Shown here: one piece after another, positions 33,193 to 41,646 of the stretch
Numbering within the stretch: position 1 is the first letter of the stretch
Layout of the letters: each line of letters begins with the position of its first letter
Source of the DNA: Marinicella rhabdoformis
Lineage (GTDB): Bacteria > Pseudomonadota > Gammaproteobacteria > Xanthomonadales > Marinicellaceae
Direction: 5' to 3'
Length of the DNA stretch: 64,000 bases
NCBI RefSeq assembly: GCF_009671245.1
Contig: NZ_VTFS01000004.1
Span: forward strand, 124,001-188,000
Notes under the pieces: generated by a model
What the model saw: the letters and a program-made list of their open reading frames with translations, nothing else
What the model was told of the DNA's origin: nothing
Databases searched by the model: none
Made by a program: the position numbers and the translations under genes

Positions 33193-36171
33193 TCACAGTG
33201 ACATCAAAGTCTCATTCATTACGGCCGCTAATCGCCCCAACAGTTCATCCGCGTGCTGTCGATCAAACGTTATGGGTGGCTTGATTTTGATGACGTTGTG
33301 ATCAGGGCCATCGGTGCTGATGAGTATGCCCTGTTCACGCATCCTATTCGCTAAGTAGCTGGCGTGTTCTGGCAAAGGCTTTTTGTCATCGTTACATAAT
33401 TCAAAACCGAGAAATAACCCTACACCTCTTACGTCTGCAATAATGGGGTGTTTTTGTTTCAGTATATTTAAACCATCAATCAGGTATTGACCCACTTCAG
33501 CGGCTTGTTGCTGTAGTTGCTCTTTATCTATGATTTCCAACACCGCCCGACCTATTCGTGCTGAGACTGGGTTGCCTCCAAAAGTATTGAAATACTCCAT
33601 GCCGTTGGCGAAACGCTTGGCCACTTCTGACGTGCAAACGACAACAGCAAGTGGATGACCGTTACCAATAGGCTTTCCAATGGTAACAATGTCTGGCACC
33701 ACATCATGACGTTGGAATGCCCAAAAGTGTGAGCCAACTCGGCCACATCCAGTCTGTACTTCATCTGCAATGCACAGGCCACCGGCAACTCGGACTGATT
33801 GATAAACTTGTTTAAAGTAACCAACAGGCGGTTCAATTTGGCCGCCACAACTGACGATGATTTCAGAAATGAAAGCAGCGACTTGCTTGTTGTCTTTGGA
33901 TAATGCATCTAACACATCATCGGCATGTTGAGCATATTTTTGTGCAGCATTTTCTCCTTGATACAGACCACGAAAAGTATCTGGCAAGGGCAATATGTGG
34001 GTTTGTTCAGGTGCGCCTGCGCCACCTGTTCCATCAAATTTATATGAACTGATATCAATGCAGGCATTGGCATTCCCGTGGTAGCCTGATTCTAAAGCGA
34101 TAACATCTTTTCCTCCCGAATAGGCTTTGGCCATGCGCATGGCCAGTTCATTGGCCTCTGAACCTGAATTAACACAATGTACCACTGACAACTCATCAGG
34201 TAAGGTTTTGAGTAAAGCCTGTGTGAACGCCACTATTTCTGGGTGTAAGTATCGACTGTTGGTATTCAATAAAGCCATTTGTTCTTGGCCTGCTTGAACG
34301 ACAGCGGGATGTTCATGGCCGACATGGGCCACATTGTTGCACGTGTCTAAATACTTTTGACCCCATTGATCCAACATATAAACGCCATCACCACGCAACA
34401 TTTGTATCGGATAGCCATGGGCCAAACTCAAGGAATAACCGAGATGTTTTTGTCTGTAGGCAAATAAGTTTTCATTGCCTTGAGCTTCTGGTGCTTTGGT
34501 TTCTGGCGTTAATAAATGCATCGGATCGAGACAAATTTGTTTCATGATGGGCCAGTCTTTGGGTCGGCAAGCACCCGCAAAATCATGTGTATTCCCAAGC
34601 AGATTACTGATGATTTGAAAATGTAAATGAGGACTCCAACCACCATTTTCATGTGGCAAGCCCAAAGTACACAATAGGTCTCCTCGTTTGACCTTTTTCC
34701 CCACTGGACTGATACCTAAACTCTCATGACTGAGGTGACCATATAAAGTATAAAAAGCCAAGCCATTTATCTCATGTTTCACAATCAACGTGGGACCGTA
34801 ATCTTTATCACCTGGATTAATATGGGCTGAAATGACTTCGCCATCCAATGGTGCGTGTACTGGTGCATGAGCTGATGACCACACATCTAAACCCAAATGG
34901 CAGGTGCGGTATTCATAACCTTGGTTACCCTGTAACTTAAATGCATCACTGGTATAAAAAGGACGGCATTCACCATAACCTCCGGCTATATGGGCATCTG
35001 GATGGCATTTTTGCAGTTGATTGATTTTGAAATCAATCAGGTCAAAATTACTGTAATCGGCAGAATTACCCAAAAACACACTGCCCACAGACATGTCTGG
35101 ATGATGGCATCGCGATTTGTTAATTTGGCTGGGCATCATGTCATTCAAATTAAACCGGCTGTCATTTAATGTTTTCACCAAAACTGAGTAATTCACATTG
35201 GCATCAAACCCACAGGCATGTCTGAATGTTGCCTCAGCCCAGTCAGGATGGACATTTGACCAACGTTTTAAAAACAACCAAAACCCGGCTTCTGATACAT
35301 TTTTATAAGCATTGTCAGGTTGAACTGTTCGCGCTTGTTTGGACTTGACCACACTGACCACAGCCCGCATGGCAATCAAATGGTACAAATGAGCCAACTC
35401 AGTTTCTGTTAATGGCAACACGCTGTGAAACCCTGTCACCACTTCTGTAACAGCTTCTAAGGGTTGAGCACAATCTGAAGCAGCATAAGCGCTGGCGATG
35501 GCCACTTCGTTGATTAATTGCGATTTAACGGCATCACCAAAATCAATAAAACCTGTGACTTCACCAGACTGTTGATTAACCACAATATTGTGGTCATTGA
35601 TGTCGTTGTGAATCACCTGTGACCTTAATTCTTGATAAGCACCTAAGTGAACTTTAAATCGATCCACAAAAGGCATAACCAATTGTTGTTCATCTTCAGT
35701 AAGTAAAGCCAATTCTGTTTCCACCCACAAAGCCTGTGCCAAGTCCCAGTCGAAAACTTTATCAGCACTCGTGTATTTGAAATCTTTCAAGGCCAAATCT
35801 AATTGCGCTGCTTTTTCACCCAATTGATAACGCATAGATGATGATTTTGGTGAATAACTGGCCCACAAATCACCCGACAGCCACGTTAACACGCGTAAGG
35901 TTTTATGACCTGGTGTATCAAGCGAAGTAATCGCCTGCTGTGACGTGTTTTTAATCAATTGAGGTGTCTGCATGGGTGGTTTTTGTTCCGCCATATGACC
36001 CAACATGCTTTGTTCAAAGTTTAAGCCCTCGGCATTTTCCGCACTGAGTTTAACTGTGTATTTTTTATTGCCTGTATCTAATAAAAAATTCAAATCACAA
36101 TCACCGACCAATGCAATCAACTCACCTTTCAGTTGGTAATGTTGCCACAATAATTTTTTTATGTTTTCCAT
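33193..36171 (-). CDS. Fusion: APH-type kinase + M23 peptidase domain + class III aminotransferase
   Basis: A single 992-aa reading frame with three domains. Residues 1-320 are an aminoglycoside-phosphotransferase-like kinase with HNDINDHN (188-195) and DFGD (210-213). Residues 405-530 are an M23/LytM domain with HLGLD (H425, D429) and HLHF (515-518). Residues 560-990 are a class III PLP aminotransferase with ADEVQTGCGR and the PLP lysine K833 in GKPIGNG; it resembles ethanolamine-phosphate phospho-lyase-type enzymes. Such kinase/lyase combinations suggest phosphorylation then elimination of an amino alcohol. The peptidase-like middle domain is unexplained. The ATG at 36171 follows GGTGG; a GTG six codons earlier is possible. 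Confidence 0.85.
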   Translation of the reverse strand: MENIKKLLWQHYQLKGELIALVGDCDLNFLLDTGNKKYTVKLSAENAEGLNFEQSMLGHMAEQKPPMQTPQLIKNTSQQAITSLDTPGHKTLRVLTWLSGDLWASYSPKSSSMRYQLGEKAAQLDLALKDFKYTSADKVFDWDLAQALWVETELALLTEDEQQLVMPFVDRFKVHLGAYQELRSQVIHNDINDHNIVVNQQSGEVTGFIDFGDAVKSQLINEVAIASAYAASDCAQPLEAVTEVVTGFHSVLPLTETELAHLYHLIAMRAVVSVVKSKQARTVQPDNAYKNVSEAGFWLFLKRWSNVHPDWAEATFRHACGFDANVNYSVLVKTLNDSRFNLNDMMPSQINKSRCHHPDMSVGSVFLGNSADYSNFDLIDFKINQLQKCHPDAHIAGGYGECRPFYTSDAFKLQGNQGYEYRTCHLGLDVWSSAHAPVHAPLDGEVISAHINPGDKDYGPTLIVKHEINGLAFYTLYGHLSHESLGISPVGKKVKRGDLLCTLGLPHENGGWSPHLHFQIISNLLGNTHDFAGACRPKDWPIMKQICLDPMHLLTPETKAPEAQGNENLFAYRQKHLGYSLSLAHGYPIQMLRGDGVYMLDQWGQKYLDTCNNVAHVGHEHPAVVQAGQEQMALLNTNSRYLHPEIVAFTQALLKTLPDELSVVHCVNSGSEANELAMRMAKAYSGGKDVIALESGYHGNANACIDISSYKFDGTGGAGAPEQTHILPLPDTFRGLYQGENAAQKYAQHADDVLDALSKDNKQVAAFISEIIVSCGGQIEPPVGYFKQVYQSVRVAGGLCIADEVQTGCGRVGSHFWAFQRHDVVPDIVTIGKPIGNGHPLAVVVCTSEVAKRFANGMEYFNTFGGNPVSARIGRAVLEIIDKEQLQQQAAEVGQYLIDGLNILKQKHPIIADVRGVGLFLGFELCNDDKKPLPEHASYLANRMREQGILISTDGPDHNVIKIKPPITFDRQHADELLGRLAAVMNETLMSL

Positions 36172-36259
36172 CAATGCCACCAAACACACCCTAAAAGTGG
36201 GTCGCTATTCAAAACAAAGTATGATATTTTAATCCGCACCAATGACCAAGGAATCTTTT

Positions 36260-37297
36260 ATGAAAAAATCTATTGTATTACTCGCCACACTGATCGGAGG
36301 TGCTGTCATGGCTAATAATGAATCAATCAATCAAGTTGAAACCAATAAAACGGTTGCCATTGTGATTCATGGTGGAGCTGGCACCATCAAAAGAGAAAAC
36401 CTCAGCGATCAGCAGGAAAAAGACATCAAAGCCGTTTTACAGCAAGCTTTAGATGCCGGACATCAAGCCTTGTCTGAAGGCAAAGAAGCCACAGCCGGCG
36501 TCATTGCAGCCATCACCATTTTAGAGAACTCCCCATTTTTTAATGCCGGACATGGTGCAGTTTTCACCAAGCATGGCAAGCACGAACTGGACGCTTCTAT
36601 CATGCGAGGCAGCGACCTAAATGCTGGCGCTGTAGCTGGCGTTTCTTATACAAAAAACCCAATTTTGGCGGCAGAACAAGTGATGTTAAACTCTCCACAT
36701 GTGATGTTATCTGGTTCAGGTGCTGATACTTTTTCCAAATTAAGAGATTTGGAACAAGTTGAAAACACCTATTTTGATACAAAATTCAGGCGCGATGCCT
36801 GGAAAGAGGTTGACCGAAAAACCAAAGCAAAAAAAGCTGAAACGGCTTCTGCTGATGACATTTTAGCCGCAGAGTTTAAATTTGGCACCGTTGGTGCTGT
36901 GGCTTTGGATCAAAATGGACATATTGCTGCAGGCACTTCAACCGGTGGTATGACCTATAAAGCATGGGGCCGTGTTGGGGATTCACCCATCATTGGTGCA
37001 GGAACTTATGCAGATGATCGCAGCTGTGGCATTTCAGCCACTGGTCATGGTGAATTCTTTATTCGTTACACGGTAGCCAGTGACATTTGTGCTCGTGTCC
37101 GCTATCAAAACAAAAGTATTGAAAAAGCAGCTGATGAAGTGATCATGCAAGAGTTAAAAGGTGTCGGTGGTGATGGCGGTGTGATTGGACTTGATCCAAA
37201 AGGCAATATCATCATGACATTCAATACCGCTGGTATGTACCGTGGCTATAAAAAAGGTAACGAAAATGTGGTTCAAATATTTGGTGACGAAAAATAA
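36260..37297 (+). CDS. iaaA: Isoaspartyl peptidase/L-asparaginase (Ntn hydrolase)
   Basis: A 345-aa plant-type asparaginase precursor with a likely N-terminal signal peptide (MKKSIVLLATLIGGAVMA), so it is probably periplasmic. HGGAGT is at the mature N-terminus. The autoproteolysis site is FGTVGAVALD, with the new N-terminal nucleophile T210, followed by AAGTSTGGMTYKAWGRVGDSP and GAGTYAD. It removes isoaspartyl residues from peptides or hydrolyses asparagine. The ATG at 36260 follows AAGGA and is preferred to the earlier ATG at 36242. It is divergent from the kinase-aminotransferase fusion. Confidence 0.92.
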   Translation: MKKSIVLLATLIGGAVMANNESINQVETNKTVAIVIHGGAGTIKRENLSDQQEKDIKAVLQQALDAGHQALSEGKEATAGVIAAITILENSPFFNAGHGAVFTKHGKHELDASIMRGSDLNAGAVAGVSYTKNPILAAEQVMLNSPHVMLSGSGADTFSKLRDLEQVENTYFDTKFRRDAWKEVDRKTKAKKAETASADDILAAEFKFGTVGAVALDQNGHIAAGTSTGGMTYKAWGRVGDSPIIGAGTYADDRSCGISATGHGEFFIRYTVASDICARVRYQNKSIEKAADEVIMQELKGVGGDGGVIGLDPKGNIIMTFNTAGMYRGYKKGNENVVQIFGDEK

Positions 37298-37307
37298 TTA
37301 AATAAAA

Positions 37308-37336
37308 AAGGCGATACTCAATTAAAGTATCGCCTT
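37308..37336. terminator. Bidirectional terminator
   Basis: A perfect 11-bp stem AAGGCGATACT / AGTATCGCCTT with a 7-nt loop, between convergent genes. The upstream A-tract is the U-run for minus-strand transcripts. Confidence 0.85.
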
Positions 37337-37360
37337 GATTTATTCCTTTCTGTTTGTGGT

Positions 37361-37768
37361 TTATTCTGTTTTGTAGACCACTGGTTTCCAGTTATCAGCA
37401 TCTGAATCTTTCGCATCAAACGCTAAATAATAAGTTTTTCCAGCTTCTAAAGTAATGTTCATGTCATTATTGAAATCTTTAGACCGTGTTTCCGCACGAG
37501 ACAATTGCCCTTTTGTAAAATTTTGATTAACCATGGCATTGAAACTCAGGTCATATTGCCCTGGTTTTAACCAAACCACACCGCCTCGGTTTTGAACATT
37601 ATTACCGTCTACCTGTGTCAAAGACATGGTAAATAATTGCTTGGTAACTTGTGGTTTATTCATTACCAGTTTTGCCGATGGTTTTTTAGGCGACGTGAAT
37701 GGAGTTGCCAATGCAGAAACTGAAAAAAACAAAACTGTCATTGTAGTGAAAAACATTTTATATTTCAT
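37361..37768 (-). CDS. Secreted hypothetical protein
   Basis: A 135-aa protein with a clear signal peptide (about 1-21, ending ALA). The rest is beta-rich, including GGVVWLKPGQYDLSFNAMV and a late NITLEAGKTYYLAFDAKD. This pattern is seen in small periplasmic or outer-surface proteins that carry a PEGA-like or carboxypeptidase-regulatory-like fold. I cannot name a family or role. It has no cysteines. It lies between the isoaspartyl peptidase (convergent) and envC, and is read in the same direction as envC but with a 70-bp gap. Confidence 0.6.
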   Translation of the reverse strand: MKYKMFFTTMTVLFFSVSALATPFTSPKKPSAKLVMNKPQVTKQLFTMSLTQVDGNNVQNRGGVVWLKPGQYDLSFNAMVNQNFTKGQLSRAETRSKDFNNDMNITLEAGKTYYLAFDAKDSDADNWKPVVYKTE

Positions 37769-37840
37769 GAGTGTTCTCTTTTGTTTGGAGTCATATAGAT
37801 TGTATCACTGAAACCTGAATGAATTATGAATGAGCATTCA

Positions 37841-38989
37841 CTACTTAAACCAAGGTATTGGATTTGTAGGGTCTGCTGCTTTTCGAATTTCAAAGTAAAC
37901 ACCACTGGGATTGATATTTCCTGAGTTTCCGACAGTCGCAATGGCATCATCTGGCTGAACCCAATCACCCGGTTCAACCAAGACTGATTCATTGTGGCCA
38001 TATAAAGTCATGTATTCATCACCATGATCAATCACGATTAACAAGCCATAACCACGCAACCAATCTGCAAACGCCACGCGTCCGTAGGCAGGTGTTTTAA
38101 CAGTTTGCCCTGCTTCATTTCCTATGACAATACCATCCCAGCGACTGTTTCCAGCTCGTAAGGAACGGTAAGAACGGATCACATTCCCATCCAATGGTCG
38201 ATTGAGCTTGCCTTTTAACCGTTTGAATGTTGTATTTGACCCCAAATCATCAGGCAAATCAGTCAGTAATTGACTGATTTCAACCAACAACTGATTCAAT
38301 CGCTTTTCATCTTTCGTCAACCCTTCGCTTTCTGTTTGATATTGCGCAATGGTTTCGCGTAAATTATTCAAAACCAGACGTCGCTGACTTTTTTGTTCCT
38401 GCATGTGTTGCTGAGAAGATATCAACGTTTGTTGTTTAACTTTCAATTGTTCCTGTTCTTTACTCAATTGAGATTTGATTACTTGAAGTTGCGAAATCTG
38501 AACGGCGATATTTTCAATCAATCGATACAGTTTATCCTGCAGATAATTGAGTTGATGTTGGGTGATTTCGGCTGTTTGGGTGCTGCTCTTTAACAGCAAC
38601 ATTTTCAAGATTCGATCATGGTTGATGTAAATATGTAAACGGAGAAGCTCTGCCATTTGCTCTTTTTGACTGCCGATGCTGTCATTCTTCTTTTTAATTT
38701 GAAGACTGAGCGCTTCTATTTGATCTTTAGCATTGGCCACTTGCTGTTTATTTTGATGAATTTCTTTACCCAATTCGTTAATTGCCAAGTCTTGATTTTC
38801 AAGCTCTGTTAATAATTTGGCTTCTTTACCTTCAGCTTGATTAAGCTGGTTTTTTAAAGCAGTGAGTTGGTTTTGAATTTCATCCAATCGTTGGTTTAGT
38901 TCCGCCTCATTCAAAATTTTTTCGGTTTTCTGCTGTCCCATAACAGGCCAAGCAGCAAAAAAAATCAAAAGCAAAATAATACGGGACAT
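37841..38989 (-). CDS. envC: Murein hydrolase activator EnvC
   Basis: A 382-aa periplasmic protein with a signal peptide, a long coiled coil (about 20-245) and a degenerate LytM domain (about 270-380). The LytM domain lacks the zinc ligands: the usual HxxxD is replaced by WDGIVIG and the final HxH by VYFEIR. That is the state of E. coli EnvC, which activates AmiA/AmiB amidases at the division septum instead of cutting peptidoglycan itself. The location next to yibN-secB-gpsA matches E. coli. I prefer the ATG at 38989 to a TTG six codons upstream. Confidence 0.9.
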   Translation of the reverse strand: MSRIILLLIFFAAWPVMGQQKTEKILNEAELNQRLDEIQNQLTALKNQLNQAEGKEAKLLTELENQDLAINELGKEIHQNKQQVANAKDQIEALSLQIKKKNDSIGSQKEQMAELLRLHIYINHDRILKMLLLKSSTQTAEITQHQLNYLQDKLYRLIENIAVQISQLQVIKSQLSKEQEQLKVKQQTLISSQQHMQEQKSQRRLVLNNLRETIAQYQTESEGLTKDEKRLNQLLVEISQLLTDLPDDLGSNTTFKRLKGKLNRPLDGNVIRSYRSLRAGNSRWDGIVIGNEAGQTVKTPAYGRVAFADWLRGYGLLIVIDHGDEYMTLYGHNESVLVEPGDWVQPDDAIATVGNSGNINPSGVYFEIRKAADPTNPIPWFK

Positions 38990-39065
38990 CAGGTCATCAA
39001 GAGGCAAAAATTAAGCGCATCCATGTTATCAAAGACTCATAAAGTATAAAAGGCTTGTTTTTACC

Positions 39066-39093
39066 TTGATTTTTTCTCAGTGTACCTTATATT
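39066..39093 (+). promoter_or_regulatory. Putative yibN-secB-gpsA promoter
   Basis: TTGATT and TATATT with a 16-bp spacer lie about 30 bp upstream of the rhodanese start, in the envC-yibN divergent gap. Confidence 0.45.
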
Positions 39094-39120
39094 GTCCCTT
39101 TTATTTTTCTCGGTACTTCA

Positions 39121-39543
39121 ATGGCTCAATTGGCAGAATTTATCGGTAACCACATCTTTTTGGTTACATTGTTCTTAGCAGCATTATTTTTATTTTTAAT
39201 TTCTGCATACAAACAAGCCAGCAATGGCTTACAAACCGTCACAGTTGAACAAATGACTCGATTAGTGAATCAACAAAATGCCAAGTTAATCGATGTCAGG
39301 CCAGCAGAAGCTTTCGCTCAAGGTCACATCGTCAATGCCGTAAACATACCTATGGCAGACATTGAAGCCGGAAAAATCAAAACAGATGGACTCAAAAAAC
39401 GACCTGTGGTTATTTATTGTCAAATGGGTAGGACCTCGTTGAAAGCATGCCAAGCAATGAAAAATGCGGGCATTGAAACAACTTTCAGCTTACAAGGTGG
39501 TGTGAATGCATGGCTGAACGATAAAATGCCTTTGAGCAAATGA
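39121..39543 (+). CDS. yibN: YibN-type membrane-anchored rhodanese
   Basis: A 140-aa protein with an N-terminal membrane helix (about 12-28) and a single rhodanese domain (about 40-138). The active-site loop is CQMGRTS, with the catalytic cysteine near residue 100. YibN is conserved upstream of secB in gammaproteobacteria. No grxC lies between yibN and secB here, unlike E. coli. The role is not firmly known; sulfur transfer or membrane-biogenesis functions have been proposed for relatives. Confidence 0.88.
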   Translation: MAQLAEFIGNHIFLVTLFLAALFLFLISAYKQASNGLQTVTVEQMTRLVNQQNAKLIDVRPAEAFAQGHIVNAVNIPMADIEAGKIKTDGLKKRPVVIYCQMGRTSLKACQAMKNAGIETTFSLQGGVNAWLNDKMPLSK

Positions 39544-39589
39544 GCACCAAACAACCACAGAACACATAAATTTTTAATAGGAAAATACA

Positions 39590-40075
39590 ATGACTGAAGA
39601 AAACCAAGCCGCAGCGGCAGAAGAAAATAATGGACCAATGATGTCTTTACAAAAATTGTACGTAAAAGATGCTTCTTTTGAAGCACCCAATGCGCCACAA
39701 GTTTTCCAAGAGCAAGGCCAACCAGAAATTAACTTGAACATGAACCAAAAAGTGAACAAGTTAAATGATGAAACTTATGAAGTGACTTTAACAGCTACCG
39801 TGACTTGTAAAGTTAACGAAAAGACTGCTTATTTAGCAGAAGTGGCACAGGCTGGCATCTTCAACATGAAAAACTTTGATGATCAATCATTGCATCAAAC
39901 TTTGGGCATCTACTGTCCTAACGTTTTATTCCCATATGTTCGCCAAGAAATCAGCAACAGCGTGGTTGCAGGTGGTTTCCAACCTTTGGTATTACAGCCA
40001 GTTAACTTCGAACAAATGTACGCACAGCAAATGCAAAAAGCACAAGCTGAAGCTGCTGGCAGCACCAAACAGTAA
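39590..40075 (+). CDS. secB: Protein-export chaperone SecB
   Basis: A 161-aa tetrameric chaperone that keeps preproteins unfolded and hands them to SecA. It shows the conserved LYVKDASFEAPNAPQVF near the start, a VTLTATVTCKV strand, the helix with CPNVLFPYVRQEIS, and the GGFQPLVLQPVNFEQMYAQQ ending. The N-terminus is acidic. AGGAAA precedes the ATG. Its stop overlaps the gpsA start by one base (TAATG). Confidence 0.97.
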   Translation: MTEENQAAAAEENNGPMMSLQKLYVKDASFEAPNAPQVFQEQGQPEINLNMNQKVNKLNDETYEVTLTATVTCKVNEKTAYLAEVAQAGIFNMKNFDDQSLHQTLGIYCPNVLFPYVRQEISNSVVAGGFQPLVLQPVNFEQMYAQQMQKAQAEAAGSTKQ

Positions 40076-41061
40076 TGCAGTTTGCGGTTCTGGGTGCGGG
40101 CTCTTGGGGCACCGCTTTGGCGATGCAAATGGCACGAAACGGCAACACATTATTGTGGGGCCGTGATGCCGATGCCATTGAACACATGCAAGCATCCAGA
40201 ACCAATGATCGCTACCTCCCTGGCATACCATTTCCAGATCAATTAACACCAACAAACGATTTAGCCCAAGCCATTGCTGACGCCGATGCTGTGTTGGTGG
40301 TTTGCCCTTCTCATGCCTTTCACGACATTTTGAATCAAGTTAAACCCTTGTTGAACAACAAGCCTTTGGCATGGGCAAGTAAGGGATTTGAACCCGGAAC
40401 AGGTCGCTTCTTACATCAAGTTGCAGAAGAAGTATTGGGTAATGACTACCCTACCGCATTGGTTACCGGCCCTTCATTTGCAAAAGATGTTGCCGCTGGA
40501 AAGCCTACATTGGTCGCCGTTGCGTCCAAGCACAAAGATTTCGCCAAACAAGTCAGCAATGCCTTACTCAATGATAACTTCAGAACGTATCTATCAGATG
40601 ATTTAGTTGGCGCAGAGCTCGGTGGTGCTGTAAAAAATGTTTTGGCATTGGCCACAGGTATTGCAGATGGCATGAATTTGGGAGACAACAGTCGAGCAGC
40701 ATTGATAACCAGAGGCATGGCAGAAATGATGCGTTTGGGTCAAGCATTAGGCTGTCAGCCAGAAACCTTAATGGGACTGGCAGGTTTAGGCGATTTGGTT
40801 TTGACATCTACCGGTGATTTATCTCGTAATCGACGCATGGGACTGGCTTTGGGTCGTGGCCAAAGTATCAACGAAGCGAAAACAGAAATTGGTCAAGTAG
40901 TTGAAGGTATAGGGACCACTGATGAAGTGATGCGGTTGGCAAAAAAACATGGAATAGATATGCCCATTACCGAACATGTTTGGAAAGTGGTTCACGATGA
41001 AATGACCACCACAGAAGCCCTCTCTTCATTGATGGGCAGAAAACTCAGGTCAGAGTTCTGA
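40075..41061 (+). CDS. gpsA: NAD(P)+ glycerol-3-phosphate dehydrogenase
   Basis: A 328-aa cytoplasmic enzyme that makes sn-glycerol-3-phosphate for phospholipid synthesis. The Rossmann GAGSWGTALA is at residues 5-14. ASKGFEPGTGRFL, TGPSFAKDVAAGKPT and GGAVKNVLALATGIADG are all present, and GLGDLVLTSTGDLSRNRRMG lies in the helical half. Full length. It is translationally coupled to secB, the same order as in E. coli. Confidence 0.97.
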   Translation: MQFAVLGAGSWGTALAMQMARNGNTLLWGRDADAIEHMQASRTNDRYLPGIPFPDQLTPTNDLAQAIADADAVLVVCPSHAFHDILNQVKPLLNNKPLAWASKGFEPGTGRFLHQVAEEVLGNDYPTALVTGPSFAKDVAAGKPTLVAVASKHKDFAKQVSNALLNDNFRTYLSDDLVGAELGGAVKNVLALATGIADGMNLGDNSRAALITRGMAEMMRLGQALGCQPETLMGLAGLGDLVLTSTGDLSRNRRMGLALGRGQSINEAKTEIGQVVEGIGTTDEVMRLAKKHGIDMPITEHVWKVVHDEMTTTEALSSLMGRKLRSEF

Positions 41062-41081
41062 TACAAGCTTTCAAATACAGC

Positions 41082-41113
41082 ACTTATTCTACACCTTCTG
41101 AGGTGTTATAAGT
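41082..41113. terminator. Hairpin after gpsA
   Basis: Nested stems ACTTAT/ATAAGT and ACACCT/AGGTGT with a TCTG tetraloop, between gpsA and the convergent NYN gene. There is no T-run, so strength is uncertain. Confidence 0.5.
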
Positions 41114-41163
41114 ACGCTCCCAAACAACAAACCAAGTATCAAACCTGTAAAAATTAGGCTTAT

Positions 41164-41646
41164 TTACTTAGGACTGATTAACAGCGGCGCGTCAATAGGA
41201 ATATAAAGGTTGGCACTGTTAATCAAGGCTTGAGCCGTGAGTTTAGGTGCGCCGTAAACGGTGGTTTTTACTTTGTGCTTTACTTTGATATGGTCAAGAA
41301 GCATGGCGAAGTCTCCATCACCTGAAAGCAAGATAACTTCATCCAATTGCCCAGCCTGTTCCATGATGTCGATGGTGATGCCTACATCCCAATCGCCTTT
41401 GGCACTGCCATCGCTTCTTTGAATAAAGTTTTTTAATTTGACTTCAAAACCTATGTATCGGAGTGCATCTTGGAATTTGATTTGTTGGTCATCGTTGCGC
41501 CTTACCGCATAGGCGAAGGCACATTCAATGTGGTGCCTGCCTTTAATTTCTTGCCAAAATTTGCGGTAATTGAAGGGGCGTCCAAAACACTCACGCGTGG
41601 TGTAATAAATGTTCTGAACGTCTACGAATATACCGACTTTGTTCAT
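41164..41646 (-). CDS. NYN-domain (LabA/DUF88-type) putative ribonuclease
   Basis: A 160-aa PIN-like NYN protein. Acidic residues that would bind metal are D9 in GIFVDVQN, D85/D87 and D93 in [12 protein letters not shown], and D110/D112 in LSGDGDF. This is the LabA-like subgroup, thought to be RNases. Its start overlaps the RhlE-type helicase stop by 4 nt, so the two are translationally coupled. Joint RNA processing or decay is a reasonable inference. Confidence 0.85.
   Translation of the reverse strand: MNKVGIFVDVQNIYYTTRECFGRPFNYRKFWQEIKGRHHIECAFAYAVRRNDDQQIKFQDALRYIGFEVKLKNFIQRSDGSAKGDWDVGITIDIMEQAGQLDEVILLSGDGDFAMLLDHIKVKHKVKTTVYGAPKLTAQALINSANLYIPIDAPLLISPK

Noticed and set aside
33155-33196. 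Upstream start of the SlyD-type protein overlapping the fusion gene
   Set aside because: The added residues are not family-like, and AGGACA marks the ATG at 33154.
37841-38140. Broken M23 peptidase, because zinc ligands are missing
   Set aside because: Loss of these ligands is normal for EnvC, which is an amidase activator.
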